Shown here: positions 25,101 to 40,100 of the stretch, in pieces
Layout of the letters: the number at the start of each line of letters is the position of its first letter
Position numbering within the stretch: position 1 is the first letter of the stretch
Assembly: GCA_914767715.1 (NCBI GenBank)
Contig: OU612065.1
Coordinates: 26,846,001-26,910,000 of the forward strand
DNA length: 64,000 bases
Reading direction: 5' to 3'
From: Membranipora membranacea
Taxonomy: Eukaryota > Bryozoa > Gymnolaemata > Cheilostomatida > Membraniporidae
Notes under the pieces: generated by a model
Database searches by the model: none
Seen by the model: only the letters and a program-made list of their open reading frames with translations
What the model was told of the DNA's origin: nothing
Made by a program: the position numbers and the translations under genes

Positions 25101-28100
25101 GCCGTGTTTACTATATTGACTAACGTCAGCAGCTGACGATCTGTAGTGGCTTGATTAGACTTAGTGAATGAGTGTAATCTCTCCACAGTATGACGTAGTA
25201 CTGAGGTAACAGGTAAACTGTGCTTGTATGTCTGGGGATTGCTCCCTCCTGTAAAGATTGATTTTTTTTTTATTAACAGATTATTTTATTATTATCATAT
25301 TATAAAATATTATATTATAAACAGATTTATTATAAGCAGAGTTTTGTTGTTGGTGGCATTTGTGATCGAAACAAATATTTTATTGCCATAAACTGTTTAT
25401 GAATTTTCATCTTGTATCAGCTCTCCAGTGTAGCTTTGCTTACACTTAGTTGTAAAAAAAACCACCCCAATATCCAATAATTCATATTTTTAGGTCACAA
25501 TGCACAATTTCTGTCGAAATGAAGTTACATGAGCCCACCGCGAATGTCTGACTATTATTTTATTAGGACATACCAGCTGAAGCCCTAGTCTCACTGAGGG
25601 AGTTACTGATTGAAGCTAACATCCATGTGTAGTACTTTGTCTCCGAGTTATTATTCACCTCTACGAGTTTCTGAGTCAGATTCTCACATAAATCTAACAT
25701 AGCCGGTGAGGTCTGGGCTTCCATAATCTATAAAACATTCAAGATACACCCTGTTTACAGTTTAATCAATTCATTGTGTTACTTTTTTGCTTTTTTTTCT
25801 GGCATAACTTGTAAAACATTCCGTTAAGAATGAAATTACTGTCAATGAAAGTATTAAAAAAACCAGAATATTGAAAAAAACTTTTAAGGAGTTCCAAGCG
25901 CCAACTCTCATAGATACAACTTTAGACCATCCAAACCACAGAGCACAGGTAAGTTGTTTCAGATTTTTATGCCTATCATCCATCTCATTTTAAAACATAT
26001 ACAAAATGTTGTATAAATTGTTGTAAATGCATTATTATCATAGGACGTGTTTCACGATGAAAAAAACAGCAGACATTGAACATTATGATGTACCTGACTA
26101 TTGGAAACACCTGTCAGATAGAACAATCCTCTCAGACAAACATCAACATGTTTGGCATCCTCCATATCCTACAAAAGAGACGCAGAACTGTAGACAACGA
26201 TCAGGGGTTGAGAGCAAATATTGTTTTACATCCCACTCTATGTGTGAGTAAACTCCATAGAATTAGTATATAATTACTTTATAGTAAATACATACATCAG
26301 CGCATTAAAACAATCTCTGAATGTATAATAAATTGTTTTGTGCCTTAGCATATGGTTATATCTCCAGCTACTGTAAATGGAATGAGTTCTGTGAGTTTAA
26401 GTGCAAAAACTCTGTTTGGTTGCTGGTAGTAGCATTCCATTTCCTACTACAGCCCGCCCTGGGGTTGAAGATGGAATTTCACTTCAAACAACCCAGGGCG
26501 GAGTTAGTGCACTTTAACCAGCATTGTACATAATATTTGGAATATATAGATAATATTTGGAATACTTGGATAATATTCAAAATATTTAGAAAATATTTGG
26601 AATATCTAGATAATACTTAGAATATTTAGATGATATTAAGAATATCGACAATATTTCGATTATCAAGACAATATTTTAATGTTATTTTGAGTATGGTACG
26701 TACAACGTGGTGTGTTACTTACAGATTTATCCTGTGATACACCAGCCAGCCATTTCTCAGATAGCTGGGTGAGAAGCTGGTTAGACTTAGGATGGAACTC
26801 AGCACACAATATGTTCACAAGATAACCCAAGCCGGCATTGACACCTCGGCCCTAGAATAGAAGACAATGTCAACCAACTTTGGACAACAGAGTCTTGAAA
26901 ACAAGAACAGTGTAATCTCCATTTAAATCGAAGATATAATTGCTTGAGTTGACAGCAAAACGATTTTAATATTCTATTGGAGTGATGCCCTCTAGTGTCT
27001 GTTTTTTGGTTTTTGGGTGACATTTTATTATGTCACCATCATCATCAGTCATTAACAGTCATTATCAGTCATTACCAGTTAAACTTTCATAGCTGTACCT
27101 GTTCTTGTTGCATGAGTATCTGCACCTCCTCCATGATGTCACCATCATATTTGTGCTGGGTGAACAAATGGGCAGCAAGGACAGCCCGACAATACCAGTC
27201 GATCTGTGAGTACTACAACAAGAATGATTACTGTGCAACGGGTAAGACTCGGACTGTAGATAAGGTCTATTTTGTTGTAAATTTGTGTTATCAGGAAAGG
27301 GAGAGGGGGGATTTGTGCATGGGCGCAGTGGAACAAACACAAGAAGACCCTGAGACTTACCATTACGACCATGTACGTTGTAGTTATCAGACGGGAAAGG
27401 GGAGGTAAATTTTGTGTCAAAGTGCTACATACTCCACCAAGTTTTGAGCCAGAGCAATTAGCCAATGACAGACATTAGTCAATCATATTGTATACTATTC
27501 CCTCTCCTAATAGAGATGGCTTATATGTTACAGGGATGGTCTTCCCGCATATTTCTTTGTGATATTGTTTCTAACATTAGGTAATTATGTTATGAGTTTG
27601 GCCATATGTATCTGAAAAAAGGCTAACTCACCTCAGAGCTATTTTCTGCGAGTTCTCGTTTGACACTAGTGTAGCACTTCATCATGTAATCGGCGTCATA
27701 TTCTGTGTCTGTGGTCAGCAGTGATGGAATCATCAAAGATACTCCCACGCTGTGATCAGCACTGAGGGAATATCAATTTTATTGCTAAGCATTATTTTTC
27801 AAACATCGAATGAAATTTAATTGCAAACTGAGACAACTTCCAACACCAGTCCAAGTGACGGTAAACACCTGTCACCAACACACTGACATACATATTTTTA
27901 GATTGATGCTTCAGTATGAAATTTCTGGGCCGACTTTGGCTGAGACATAGGAAGGCTGAGTTGGATTTGATTTGGTTCTAGGTGTATTTCAGGTATAAAG
28001 CACAGCTGAATCTGAAAGTCAAAGCTGAGTTGTGAAGGTCTCGCAAGAAAGCGCTTACATTTAGGGTAATATTGTTTGACAAATGAGTGTCAAAGTAACA

Positions 28101-31100
28101 TTAAATCACATCTGATATGGGGTTAGCAAACAATCTTATACACATGCATTGGTGGATTGTTCTCAAACTTACCCTTGCTGACCCGGATATTTAGTTAGAA
28201 GAGTTCTTATTCCGGAGCTGATCAACGAGGTAATCTGCAAATCAAACAAAAATAGTTGAGGGACATGTACAGTTAATTTATAAAAAGTACAAAGTGCCAC
28301 AGGGGTTTTAAATAATGCTTTGATGGTTAATATTTGTTAACAATCTCATACCTCATCATTGGCTGTATCCATATAACCATGTCGGAGTAATGCATCTAAA
28401 ATTCTACCGAGAGATCTTCCACTAAACCTTCCCCAGTCACATTCTGCAAAAATGTAATAATGGCTACAATATGAAATTTAACGGTATGCAATGCACGCAA
28501 TCCATTTTTATCTCTTGTAATTAAAATCCATTTCGAAACAGCTGACCACCGATATATGGATGAATGCATAAAAAAAATCTGACAGATTTTTAGCTACACT
28601 TACTCAATTACCAACACAGAGTTGTATATGGATTGGATTTTATCAGAAATAAGTGTATAACTGAAATTGTTACGGTACATTTTGCCAGTGATCCATAAAT
28701 TCACATCAGTGCCCTCCACTCACCTTGGTCCGATTTTTCTATAAGATATTTCAGAACATCTGTTAGGATCACATTATCATATGCGGCAGTGGGTATCAGA
28801 CCGAGGCATGCATCTGCAGTGATCTCTGTCATCTGGTCTGGTTTTGGGGATATCCACGGCATTCTGGTCCTAAATATCAAACAATAAAATTATGGCAATG
28901 TACTCAGTGATCAAGTGGTATTTGTCACAGCTATCAACTCAGTCAAATAAATCTTATCGCTACCATATCCTATCTTATATCTAAGCCCAAATAACTACAC
29001 TCTGATGTATCCTGTATTTTCTGCCAGGTCACAGGCTACATTAAAGATACCTCCAGATCACTGATATATATTATATGATAAATTGTTTTATATTATAATT
29101 ATTTCATATTATATTGTACTTTTATATCAATGCTCCAGATGTAATTTATTGATAGAACGATCTCAGTTAAACAAAAGATTTAAAGTGGTTCCAAAATACA
29201 ATACAAGGACTAACATTAATTTGGTAATTGTTCAATTGGTAATTATATCTAGCTTACCTATCAGGGGACTGATGACCAATTGACAGGACACCAGTCACAA
29301 GGTTCTTCTCCCACTTGCTAAGCTGTGTCAGATCACAGTTACTGTCACCCTTCTGTTCATCTATCAGGCACCTTGTGGCGTGTGACAGAGCGGATAGGGC
29401 CAGTAGGGCATTACTCTGGGCAGTGGAGGAAGTCTTAGCTGATGTACATATAACGCTGTCTAACTGATCTCTACATCGTAGGATCAGTGTCACTGTGCTC
29501 TGAGGCAATGGCTGCAAACAATGTGTATACCAACATATTATATTTATATATTAAAAAACTATCGAACAGCTCGGCGCAAACTGAATTAGAGCTAAGCTCA
29601 ATACTGTGGGTGTTTCCGTGGTGCTTGTTTCATGATTCATGATTCAGATTTCCATGGTGCGCACAACCTGTGCTTGGCTTACTTTAACCTCATAGAAGCA
29701 TGATTTGCTGATGAGATCACAATTAGGTTCCAGCTGTTGCCTTGGGTGTGGTTTTCAATGGCTGAATCGGATTATTTCCACTCTCGGCTCACTTTTGCAC
29801 ACCAAAAAGACAATTTCAATTTTGATATCTCAGTCGTGACAAATTATCTTCTTATTTTTTATGTCAGATCGTACCTGATTAGTAAGTTTTGAGTCAGCCT
29901 TCTTCCCTTCCATGACTGTCACCATCACATTATACATATAAGAGTTCCAGGCCTTGAATAACTGCTCCGAGAACTGCCAGTCTCCAGATTGAGATATAGA
30001 TGCTGCCACTTTGATGAACTTTGCCATCTGGTCTTGTGTCCTCTTAGATAAACCTGCACTCTGCCGCATATCTGATACGCTGGGGTTCTCTTTTAGTTTC
30101 TCAGCCTTGTGAGAAAAGAGCACTCCAACTGCAAATTAATACCGAAAAAACATATAATTTCAAAACGGCTTTATTTCTACAATTATCCTTTTTCTTCATA
30201 AGCACAGAATGATGACTATGCGGGTTGACCTCTCATAAATTATGATGAATTTTTCAAACTGTTAGTTTCTGTCTCCTTGTGAAGACATTCTGATATGATG
30301 ACCAATCAATCCTCTAAACACAAAACATTTTTTTCCCTCTATTTTTTCCCCTAAACTTTTCCTGTAGTTTCTTTGGCACGTTATGGAAAAAATCCATCCA
30401 TGAATATATGAAGCTGCCAATAAAATGTGGAACAGTAGAGAAATTTTAAGTGAGCCTATAAATAACCTGTAATATTATCGATGGCCTCGCTTATACTCTT
30501 CTGACTATGCTCTCTGTACATCTGAATGATATTATTAGGAATCTGCTGTATTGTCTTAGGTACATTTCTCTGCCTTGTCTGACCTCTGGATTTGGTGAGT
30601 CCGATACCCAAATCTTCTACTTCCTATTTAAAATTACAAATATATCGTGAATGTTTTATCAAAGAAAGGTAGTTATTTGTAAATTGTTGTCTGACTGATG
30701 ACCCATGGTAGCAAGTTCACAGAAATCCCGGTTTAACTCTGAGATTTGCCAGCTGTGCAACAGCCGCTCACTAAAGTGATAAACTGCCCATATCAATGCT
30801 GCACAAGAAAAGCCCGACAAGATTTTTCATACAGAGGACCGCCTCATATTTAGTGCCATCTTTGATATACCCGATACCTAAATGTCCCACTTACAGCACC
30901 TAGATTCTCCAGCGTTATCAACCCTCCCTCTGTTCTGTTTTGTTCTCAATGTTACAATAATGGTATTTTTAATCATTTTGAGCACTAGCAAATGGTTTGA
31001 AGTGTTTTGGAATCTTGATACACGGTGTACACCTTGACTGTGTAAGATCCAGCTTGCCTGCTTTTGGAGCTGCTGTCTCTAGCAGGATTCTCACTAGTAG

Positions 31101-34100
31101 GATGGGAGCGGCTCAAAATACAGCCGAATTAGATCTAACATGATCTGGTGGTACACATCCTTACCTTGTAGACCAGTTTACACATGAGCTCTTGGTATCC
31201 AGGTAATGTATCTTGAGGTATCTCTTCTAATAGGGAAAGTAAGGCAGCAGCACTGATTGGCTCGCTGTCATACTTCTCTCTGTTATCATCATAATCAGCA
31301 GCAAACATAGCTCTGATCTGAAGTAATAATACTCAGGGTGAGAATGTAGAGGCTGAGCTCACAATATTCACAATGTTCAGGAGAAGCCTTGTCATTCGGC
31401 CAATTCTTTTGTTTTGTGAAAAGTAGCTGCCTGTCAAGGCTAGTTCAGGAGGTATCTATCTTTCAGACAAAAGGAACACGACTCCTAGTTATCACCAAAC
31501 AAATCTATTGATGACATATTTGCTACGTTTATTGTGGAATCAGGCTTTGTTGGAAATGCTTTAATCGGCAGTCAAGAATATGCAAAGCGACAACCGCTTT
31601 GTTCAACACTCAATATGGCTGTTGACTCTACATGGAGTATTACTTCAATTTACGGGAAGCTCACCGCTGTGGTAATAATAGAGCATGGGCCTGAAATTCA
31701 TGGGAGCTAGGAAACTGAAGAAAGGTGACTATTGAATTCAGAAGACAGAAAATCAGTTGATAAAAGAAGACTAATTACCAGATTGCTGCTTGAGATTATT
31801 TCAAGTTTACTAGCCTACACTATGTAACCAACCTTTATGGGCAAATGAGAGTATCTTAGAGCATCATATGGAAAACCTGATAGTGCTTCATATGCAGCAT
31901 TTCTAACATCTGCATGGTCATGCCTTGTGAACTCCCACAATGTGTGTAACATTATATCCCTGAAGTCCTAAAGGTAAAGAAAAAACTCCAATCAGAATCT
32001 TAATATTGAAGTAACATGACTCTGCAGAGAGAGTTCAGTACTCCTGAGCTAAACTAAAAACCGTGGCACAGATTCATAAATGTTTTGGATTATACTGTCA
32101 GCATCAAGCCTGAAATACAAGATTGCCAAAATAAATACACTTTTTTCCTGTTATGAGACAGCTTGGAGTAGGTGAATTGTGATGATAAGCGAAGAGAGTC
32201 CCTAGTTCCTAGACAGTGCACATCACATAAGAAATTCATGTTCCAGACAAAAAGTTACCTTGTACATATCATCCAGTGGCTCCTCCAGTTCAGAGCTTAG
32301 TCCCATAAACTCACATATGCTGCACAACACAGCAGGTCTGAAAATATGGAGAACAAAGTTGTATCATCTTTATTACTGTAAAAATACTGAATGAAGGGTT
32401 CATAGTAGACAATAATTAAGATAATGCTCATGCAGTATTTTAAAACAAATTTGATGTGAAATAAATATTCTGAAGTTGTTCTCTCATTGAACTAAAAGCT
32501 CAGAGAGCACATAACTCTGCACACACCTTATCTCCAGCAGTACGTCAATTTTCTGACTGATGAAGTCCCAGGTAGATTTGACATCGAGTACCTCAGACTC
32601 GACCAGTAGGTGAAGAGACTGCACAGCTAGCGATACGACAGCATCAGGCTGGGTGGTATGAGCTGAGAGGATGAGATCTAACTCTGGTATAATATCACCA
32701 GTAAACTGTCCAGGTCTGGAAAAGAAAGCATATTCAACAACTAACTTTTTCAATGTAATTGAGATAGATACACTGGGTCCTAGGTTTTATCAGAACTTGA
32801 TACACTGATCAAACCCAGTTTCCTTACCTCAGCTGTTAAGGTTCCATATAACTATGACCTCCGCTTTCCTGTATTTTTGTGATCCTCCAAAACATTTCTT
32901 CTGATAGGATTCAAGCTGAAAATTGTAACATTGGGCTGTGGACAACCAATCTTTGGATCGAATCGCAGCAAGTTTTTAACAGAATAATTTTTTCCACCGG
33001 ACTAGTCTATGATATCTCACAATATTTTTTGTTGTGACACAAAAGATGTTCACTGATATTTCCCCTCCGTGTCATGAAATAAATGGCAACTAAAACAGAG
33101 GGCCAAAAGTGCCTAGACATTTTTTTGGAGATTTATTTTTAGATCAAAATTTTCTGTCCACTGCATGAACACTCCATTGTAAAAATTTCATGATGTCATT
33201 ATCATGAGGTTTTTTTTGGGAACTGCAATCCATTGTGACGACATACTTCATGCATGACAATGGGATTTAATACCATTGTTGGATTTCATGCCGGTTTCTC
33301 TGTAAACAATTGTCAGTGAGCAGTCACCACTCTATTTTAGAGCAGGAATTCAACAGTGCCAGAATGAATTATTTCTAATGAGTGGTTTTGAGCGTTGCAG
33401 AAAAAAGTGATGTACCAAAACAAAAGTTTTGAAATCATGTCATTACAGACGACAATGCACAGAAAATGAGCATCTAAATTGGAAAATTGATTTGAACATG
33501 CAACTGATTGATTTTTTAAGATGACCATTTGTTCAAAAATTCTTAGCGGGTAAAGGTTCCTGTTTCTGACATTTCGCTGAATAGATAGCGTGCCTAATGT
33601 GTGTATTGAATTCCATTGAGATGTCAGAAACTCATTTACTTATCCCATTATCCTTACTAAATTACTTTGACTGTTACATTTTATTTATATATATATATAT
33701 AAAGATCAATTTTATATAATATTTATATCATTAGCTCACCTATGGTCACATAAATGATGTATTGAGGCAGCACGTGCTAACTGAACCTCATGACTCTTGT
33801 CCTGTTTATTCTTCTGTATCATTGTGACTAGATGAGGGAAGGCTTTAGACTGTATAAGGGTGACATCACAGATCAGTTTGAGCGAGAGCGCTCGGGTCTT
33901 TGGTGACGAACTCAGGTTTGTGATGTATTTTAATACAGCAGGCAGGTTATACTATAAATAAATAAAAGAAGATGTTCCAAAGACCATAAATATTCATTCC
34001 CTCTGCAGCCTTCTTATCGGATAACTGTAAATACTAGTGTGCAGTCTTAGAGGAAGAGGGACCCATCGGGATGACACAGGGAAAACAATTGATTTAATCT

Positions 34101-37100
34101 CAAATGGCCTGGTTGATATATTGAATCAAATAATTCAAAAATATTATTTTAAACTTTGGACTGTTATCAAGATATAAAGTCAAGGGATTAGCAAGAAAAA
34201 TATTTCAGGCAAAAGAACTCCTACCATCTGGGACAACAGCACAGTAAGAAATCTAAAATAGAACTTGACGACGCTAAATTAGGAACCAAAGGCCCTCTAG
34301 GTAAATACCACAGTATTATTATTTTCACAAAACTAAATACCACATGTAACCCAAGGTCAAATTTCGAGTCAGTCAAAGCGCAAAACTTGTCAAATTTTAT
34401 CCCCATAGAGGTCTATTTTTAATATTCACTTTCAATTCAATAATCCCGAGGTATGTCAAAAACGCATTAACATACTTACATACAGGGGATATGACTTAAA
34501 ATTTGGCAATGAGATACATACCTCACCATACTATATATAACCAGGGAGGGTGGGTCACCCTCCCACCCTCCCTGATATAAAAACTCTGTGTACCTTTCTG
34601 TAATAGAGATGGCGATTTTATGTACCTTATGAGCAGCAAACGAAGTTAACGACAAGAGAGCTGACATCGTAACCTGAGGATGTAAAGTCCTTCTCATCCA
34701 GTGAATCAACAGTAGAAATAATCCAGACGCCTGTAGTAGAAAAGTATCCAATAATAAGTAGCCAAAGGAAAAGATAAATAAAAGCATAATATAAACATAT
34801 ACATACATATAAATATATACATACATATAAACATATACATACATATAAATATATACAGAAATTAAAAAAAAAACATAATATCTCTCTCTCTGAGTCAAAG
34901 AATTTTGTTGTTGTTGTTGATAGTTCACATACCTGTGTTGGACGTGCGGTCACCACAGCTTTCACCGTCTCCAGAGCCTGCATCTGTACTTCAGTTGAGC
35001 ATGTCGATACCAGGATAGCTCCTACATTGTACACAGCGAGCAGGCTAGCTACACCACCAGCTTTCATCTGATCTCTTATAGAGCTTAAATATATCAGGGC
35101 TGTCTGGCTGTTTGTGTAGATATCAGACTTAGTTGTGTCTGTCATCAGCTCCGGCTCTCCAAGGTAGGAGAAGTAAACTGGAGGATAACCCTGCGTTATA
35201 AACACAAAGACTGTCTGGGCTGTGTTGTGATGGTATAGTGCTTTTACAAAACTTGTACCGACCCAGACTGTTGAGAATAATAGCATTTCACGAACTGCTA
35301 AAAAACCCTGCAGCTATATCAAACAGAGAAAGCAGTAGAAAATTCGCAGCTTCTTTAATTTTTTTATGTCTTACCGTGACAATAATTTTTATGTAAGCTT
35401 AAAGATTTTTGGTACCGTTTTTACCCCAGAGCAACCGTGATCCATTTTTATTATCACATGGTAATATCGGGTCTGATAATAAACTAAACTTAAACCACTG
35501 CTGCCACACAGCCAAATGTGTGCTTATAGAATTCTGTAGAGCTCAAAACTAATAAAATGAGGCTGCAATCTCAGCATTGTCACCTAATGAGCAAATAATT
35601 TGCACAAACTGATCATCAAACTTAGGGTATGAAATTAATTATCTACCGGCACGGGTGACGTAGTTACCGTCTTACTAATGCATACTGTACACGTCATTAG
35701 CTGGTGCGTAGATTTCATGCCCTGATTGTGAAGAACAGTTTGTGCAAATTATTTGCCCATTAGGTGACAATTATGAGATTTAAGTCTCAATTAATTATCA
35801 TGGAGCTATGCAGAATTCAATGAGCACAAATTTCCATGAGTGGCAGCAGTAGTTTAAGTCTGTCTTCTTCCTTTCCATTCCTCCCTCATTTCTATATGCT
35901 GCCAAATCTAGTAAACTATAATACGATATATATCCTGCTTCTTCACTACATATATTTACCTGTACAGAGTCAGCTCGGTTCTCCACTCCCTCCCTGAATG
36001 GTGAGCTGGAGTCTAGTGACTGCAGACACGACTTAGTCAGCGCTATCAGTGATGACTCATCAGGCATAGATAATGTCAGCGCTGAGATAAGCTCCAGTAA
36101 CGGGATCATAAACTGGTTATTCTGAGGACAAGAAGGGGACGACTCCACACACAGCTTAACTAAAACAAAACATGTCATACATGAAATAGAAGGACTTTAT
36201 TTTATTATTTTTTTAACTTTACTGGCATTTATAATTGTTTATCAATTAAAGTTGTTTATCAATGGTATCTGGTACTGATGGGAATGGGATCAATGAGATC
36301 GATTCTACATAACCAACATGTAGAGTGGTTCTACCTCAGATGACTAAAGTATTCGCAGGAGGAAAAATTGCCTTTTTGCAATGTAAGAAAATAGTGGAAT
36401 GTAACGCTTGCTAACATACACACACTATTAATTTGGAGATATAGAAACATTCATAAAGAGTTTTGAACATCAAAATTTATATAAAATAAAATAAAATATA
36501 TAAGTCATATCTTGCCATTGCACTCTTTAAAGGGCTCTTAGCATCCACTTAGCATTCATTACAAAATTTGTGCACCTATTTGAAAGGATAGAAACATCCT
36601 CGGACTGAGAATAACTATGAAGATATGTTGCCTAAATTTATCTTCCCTCAGTAATTTCAAAAGAATCTCATAATATCAATATAATTCACCCTCTGCCAAT
36701 AGGATAATTAATACTGGCTTTGAGTTCACACATGATGTGTTTCAGCAAATTTGCACTAATTGGATAACAACACGATGCAATTTGTTTTGGAGGTTAATAC
36801 CTTAATATAAATCTGAAACTGTGATATCTCACTTCAACTTACTTGACGTTTGAAGTTTGATCTACAAGATTTTAGTATGAAAATGATTACTACTGACTAT
36901 GCACAATTGTGTAGGTGCTACAAAGCATCTCAAACCGTCCGGAGCTAAATAACACACAATTATTTATCCCTATCTGGAAGACCGGCGAAACACAGCTCAT
37001 AGACAAGTAATACATCTCAAACCAAGTAACACACAATTATCAAGCCATGTCGGAAGGACTGCTGAAACATACAAGTGAGTTCTGATTATTACCGAGAGAT

Positions 37101-40100
37101 AAAATATTGAAGAGGACATCGACATTGCTGCTGATATGGTTACTGATCACAATCACCAACAAGCCCCGACAACCTCTCAACATATCCTGAAAATTAGAAA
37201 GCAGCAGGAGACGATGTGAGTTGTCTTATCACATTATCTCATCTATAGGATTATAAACTCTGGTGGTGAGTAATAAATTGATTGTGTTAATCATCGAAGA
37301 GTTACATAGCCTCACTACATAACAACATAAACATCCAGTAGATTACTACCTCTTGTTTACTCTTTTCTATAGAAACACAAGTACATGTGCCTCATCCAAA
37401 ACTTATGGAATGCATTAGCACATCACTTTCTATTCATCAGAAAAGGTGGAAAAATGTCAAGACGAATATGAATTGGACGAAATTGGCACTGTAGAATTTA
37501 CACAAGGCGTGGGATTTGCTTTATCTGTCAATTGGTTATCGATTGATAGCTATCAGGAAAAAAGAGCTAAAGGTATGTTTACACATCATTATATTGTTGA
37601 CAAACTCTGTCTTATGTTAATTCATTACCCAATAATTGTTCACATGCAAATCAAATCTGGAAAAAATCTGGGTTTACGTCAAGAGACATGACTGTACATG
37701 ACAACTTTTGCTTATTTTGGTCATTGGGCAAGGTTATTCACAGTTTAAATTAATTTAATAAAGTTTAGGTCACATGTTATGATTATTAATTAGACACATC
37801 GTCAGACGTAGGGGAGGGAAGGGCATATCACGGATATGCTATCAATGTAAAAGGAAACTACGATAGAAAGAAGTGTGTTCCCGGGTGGCCAATGGCTTGG
37901 TATTTTAATAACAGCTCTCATGAATGGCTGCATTATGTTTTGTCAATTGTTTAACAAATTCTCATTGATTTCTCTATTTTTTGCAACAGGCTGCAATGTT
38001 GTGGTCTCGACCAATGAAATATATACCCTGGTTGTCTCGTGGAATGTATTTTTGTCAGACGTCGGACACGCATCAAACGTATATAGGCCGCGATGCCTTG
38101 ATATTATACTGACTATGCACAATAGTAGTTATATTTACGCGTTTGACAGCTCTTACTTATATAGGAATGACAGCATGATTGTTTCGGCAGCAGTGCATTT
38201 CAATTTACTACTAGCATCAATTGTTAGTTTACCGCCAAGTAATGGCGAGAAGCTGACAAAGTGACGGACTTCAATGCAAACCAAATATAGAGCAATTTTT
38301 CTGACATGGAAATTTCCTAGAATTTTTTCTCGTTTGAACTCATCAATACATATTTGATATATTCCGGCTGCCAACTTTGAGTAAATTAGTAGCCTTCAAG
38401 GAGAAAGATTCAAGGTCTCAAATTCAAATAAATAATTACAAACGCAAGGGCACATGTCAGATTTTAGTTCATTACAAAATATCCTTACCACGCAAGTAAC
38501 ATTTCTTTTGATTAGTTTCCATAGGAGGACACTTTGGAAGCTGCCAGAAGACAATGCTGCCAATGAGCACTCAGTCAGCTTAGATAGAACATTACTATCC
38601 AGTTCATTTGTAGTGCTATCCGCTGCTTTCCATATCACTTCTAATAACATAATTTGACGTTTGTCCATCAAATCCTGATAAATAAAAAATAAACAAATGT
38701 CCAGCATGACGAGTCTTTGACGTTTGTGAATTTCAAATTGACCATCGATAACCATTTTTTTTGGCAAAATTTTCCCCAAAATTTTCCAAGGAATTTGGCA
38801 TTTGCGCCCTCGAGAAATTTGAGAGGAAACGCTGTGGGCACTCATTTTGACATTGTATTCAAATTCCTTGGCGAGTCAACTGTGGATGGCGCCATTTACT
38901 CCTGCCGTGTCTGACCGCGTTTATTGGACTGCCGGCGGGGAAAACTGAGAGACTTATCACTTCCATAATTTATGGCCATTAAGACTTGTACACTGCTGGA
39001 AATAACTGACCGTTGTTGGCCACCCAAGGGTCAGCGGACATTAAAATTCCACAAAATAAGCATGGAGGGTGGGATTTGGATCTGCATGCCAGCAAAAACA
39101 TTATCACAGCAAAATATACCCGGAAAGCAAAAACTCAAATTAACAAATTATTGATTTTAGTAAATTGTTATTGCTTTTGGAAGTTATTTAGCTGTAGGGG
39201 GTTGGAGGCTTGTGAGGCGAAATAAACAGATTGGTGTGTGGAATATGATGACGGGCTGGGACCCAAACGCAACTTGGGAGTTAAGCAATTAGTAAACACT
39301 AATGTCAAATTTAGATGCCCCACACATTTATTTTGGACAGCGCGTGAAGAATTGGTATTCTGTGAAATCTAAGATTCATATTGATAAGATACAAACTTTT
39401 TGCTTCATTTGATATGCCAAGGAAAATGTAAACACTGTTGGCTGCCCAGTATCCGTAAATGCAAGCGGCATCCACTACATTTAAGATCAGATTTTTTCAC
39501 CTGACATTTCTCCATAAGTTCCAGTATGTAATACATGGAGTAGTTCAAGTGTTCTGTATGGGACAGGCAGGTAGATATTATAGATACAATAAGGCCGGTG
39601 TTTCCTGGTGAATTGTCCATGAGAGCGTGCTGTAAAACAGATCTATGAAACTCGAGCATAGCCTCCCACCAAACACTAAAAAGAAGGGAAGCAGGTAAAT
39701 TAATGTTGTTATGGTCTCGAGCTTGTCAGCCAATCCAAATAGACGAAGCTCGTTACGCAACGAGTAAATCACCGCTTAAATATTTCAACAAATCCAATAA
39801 AGAGGATGTGTACTCTAATTCAAGGACAAGTACCACGAATTCAGCAAGACCAACTTTTTGGGAATGAGCCTATGGGAACCGATTTTGGTCTGCTAAATTA
39901 AACAACATGATTTATTGCAAAATTTGAGTTACCGCCAAAGATCCACCCATAATTCATATAAAAACGAGGACATTATCCTATGAGGTCACAAACTACCTGT
40001 TGTCAGCACAAACAGTGGCCGGAAAGAGGAGCGAATTACTGAAGCAATTAGCCACAAGAGTTTCCTGATCGCCGACGTTAGATTCCAAGACAGTTACGTA

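Noticed and set aside
27000-27460. Overlapping ORFs on both strands around FOCAD exon 24
   Set aside because: Shadows of the exon at 27099-27212 and intron sequence; no independent support.
34476-34928. 150-residue minus ORF with repetitive YMYVYVYMYVYI text
   Set aside because: The repeat text comes from a TATG/CATA microsatellite in a FOCAD intron; only 34626-34730 is a true exon there, in another frame.
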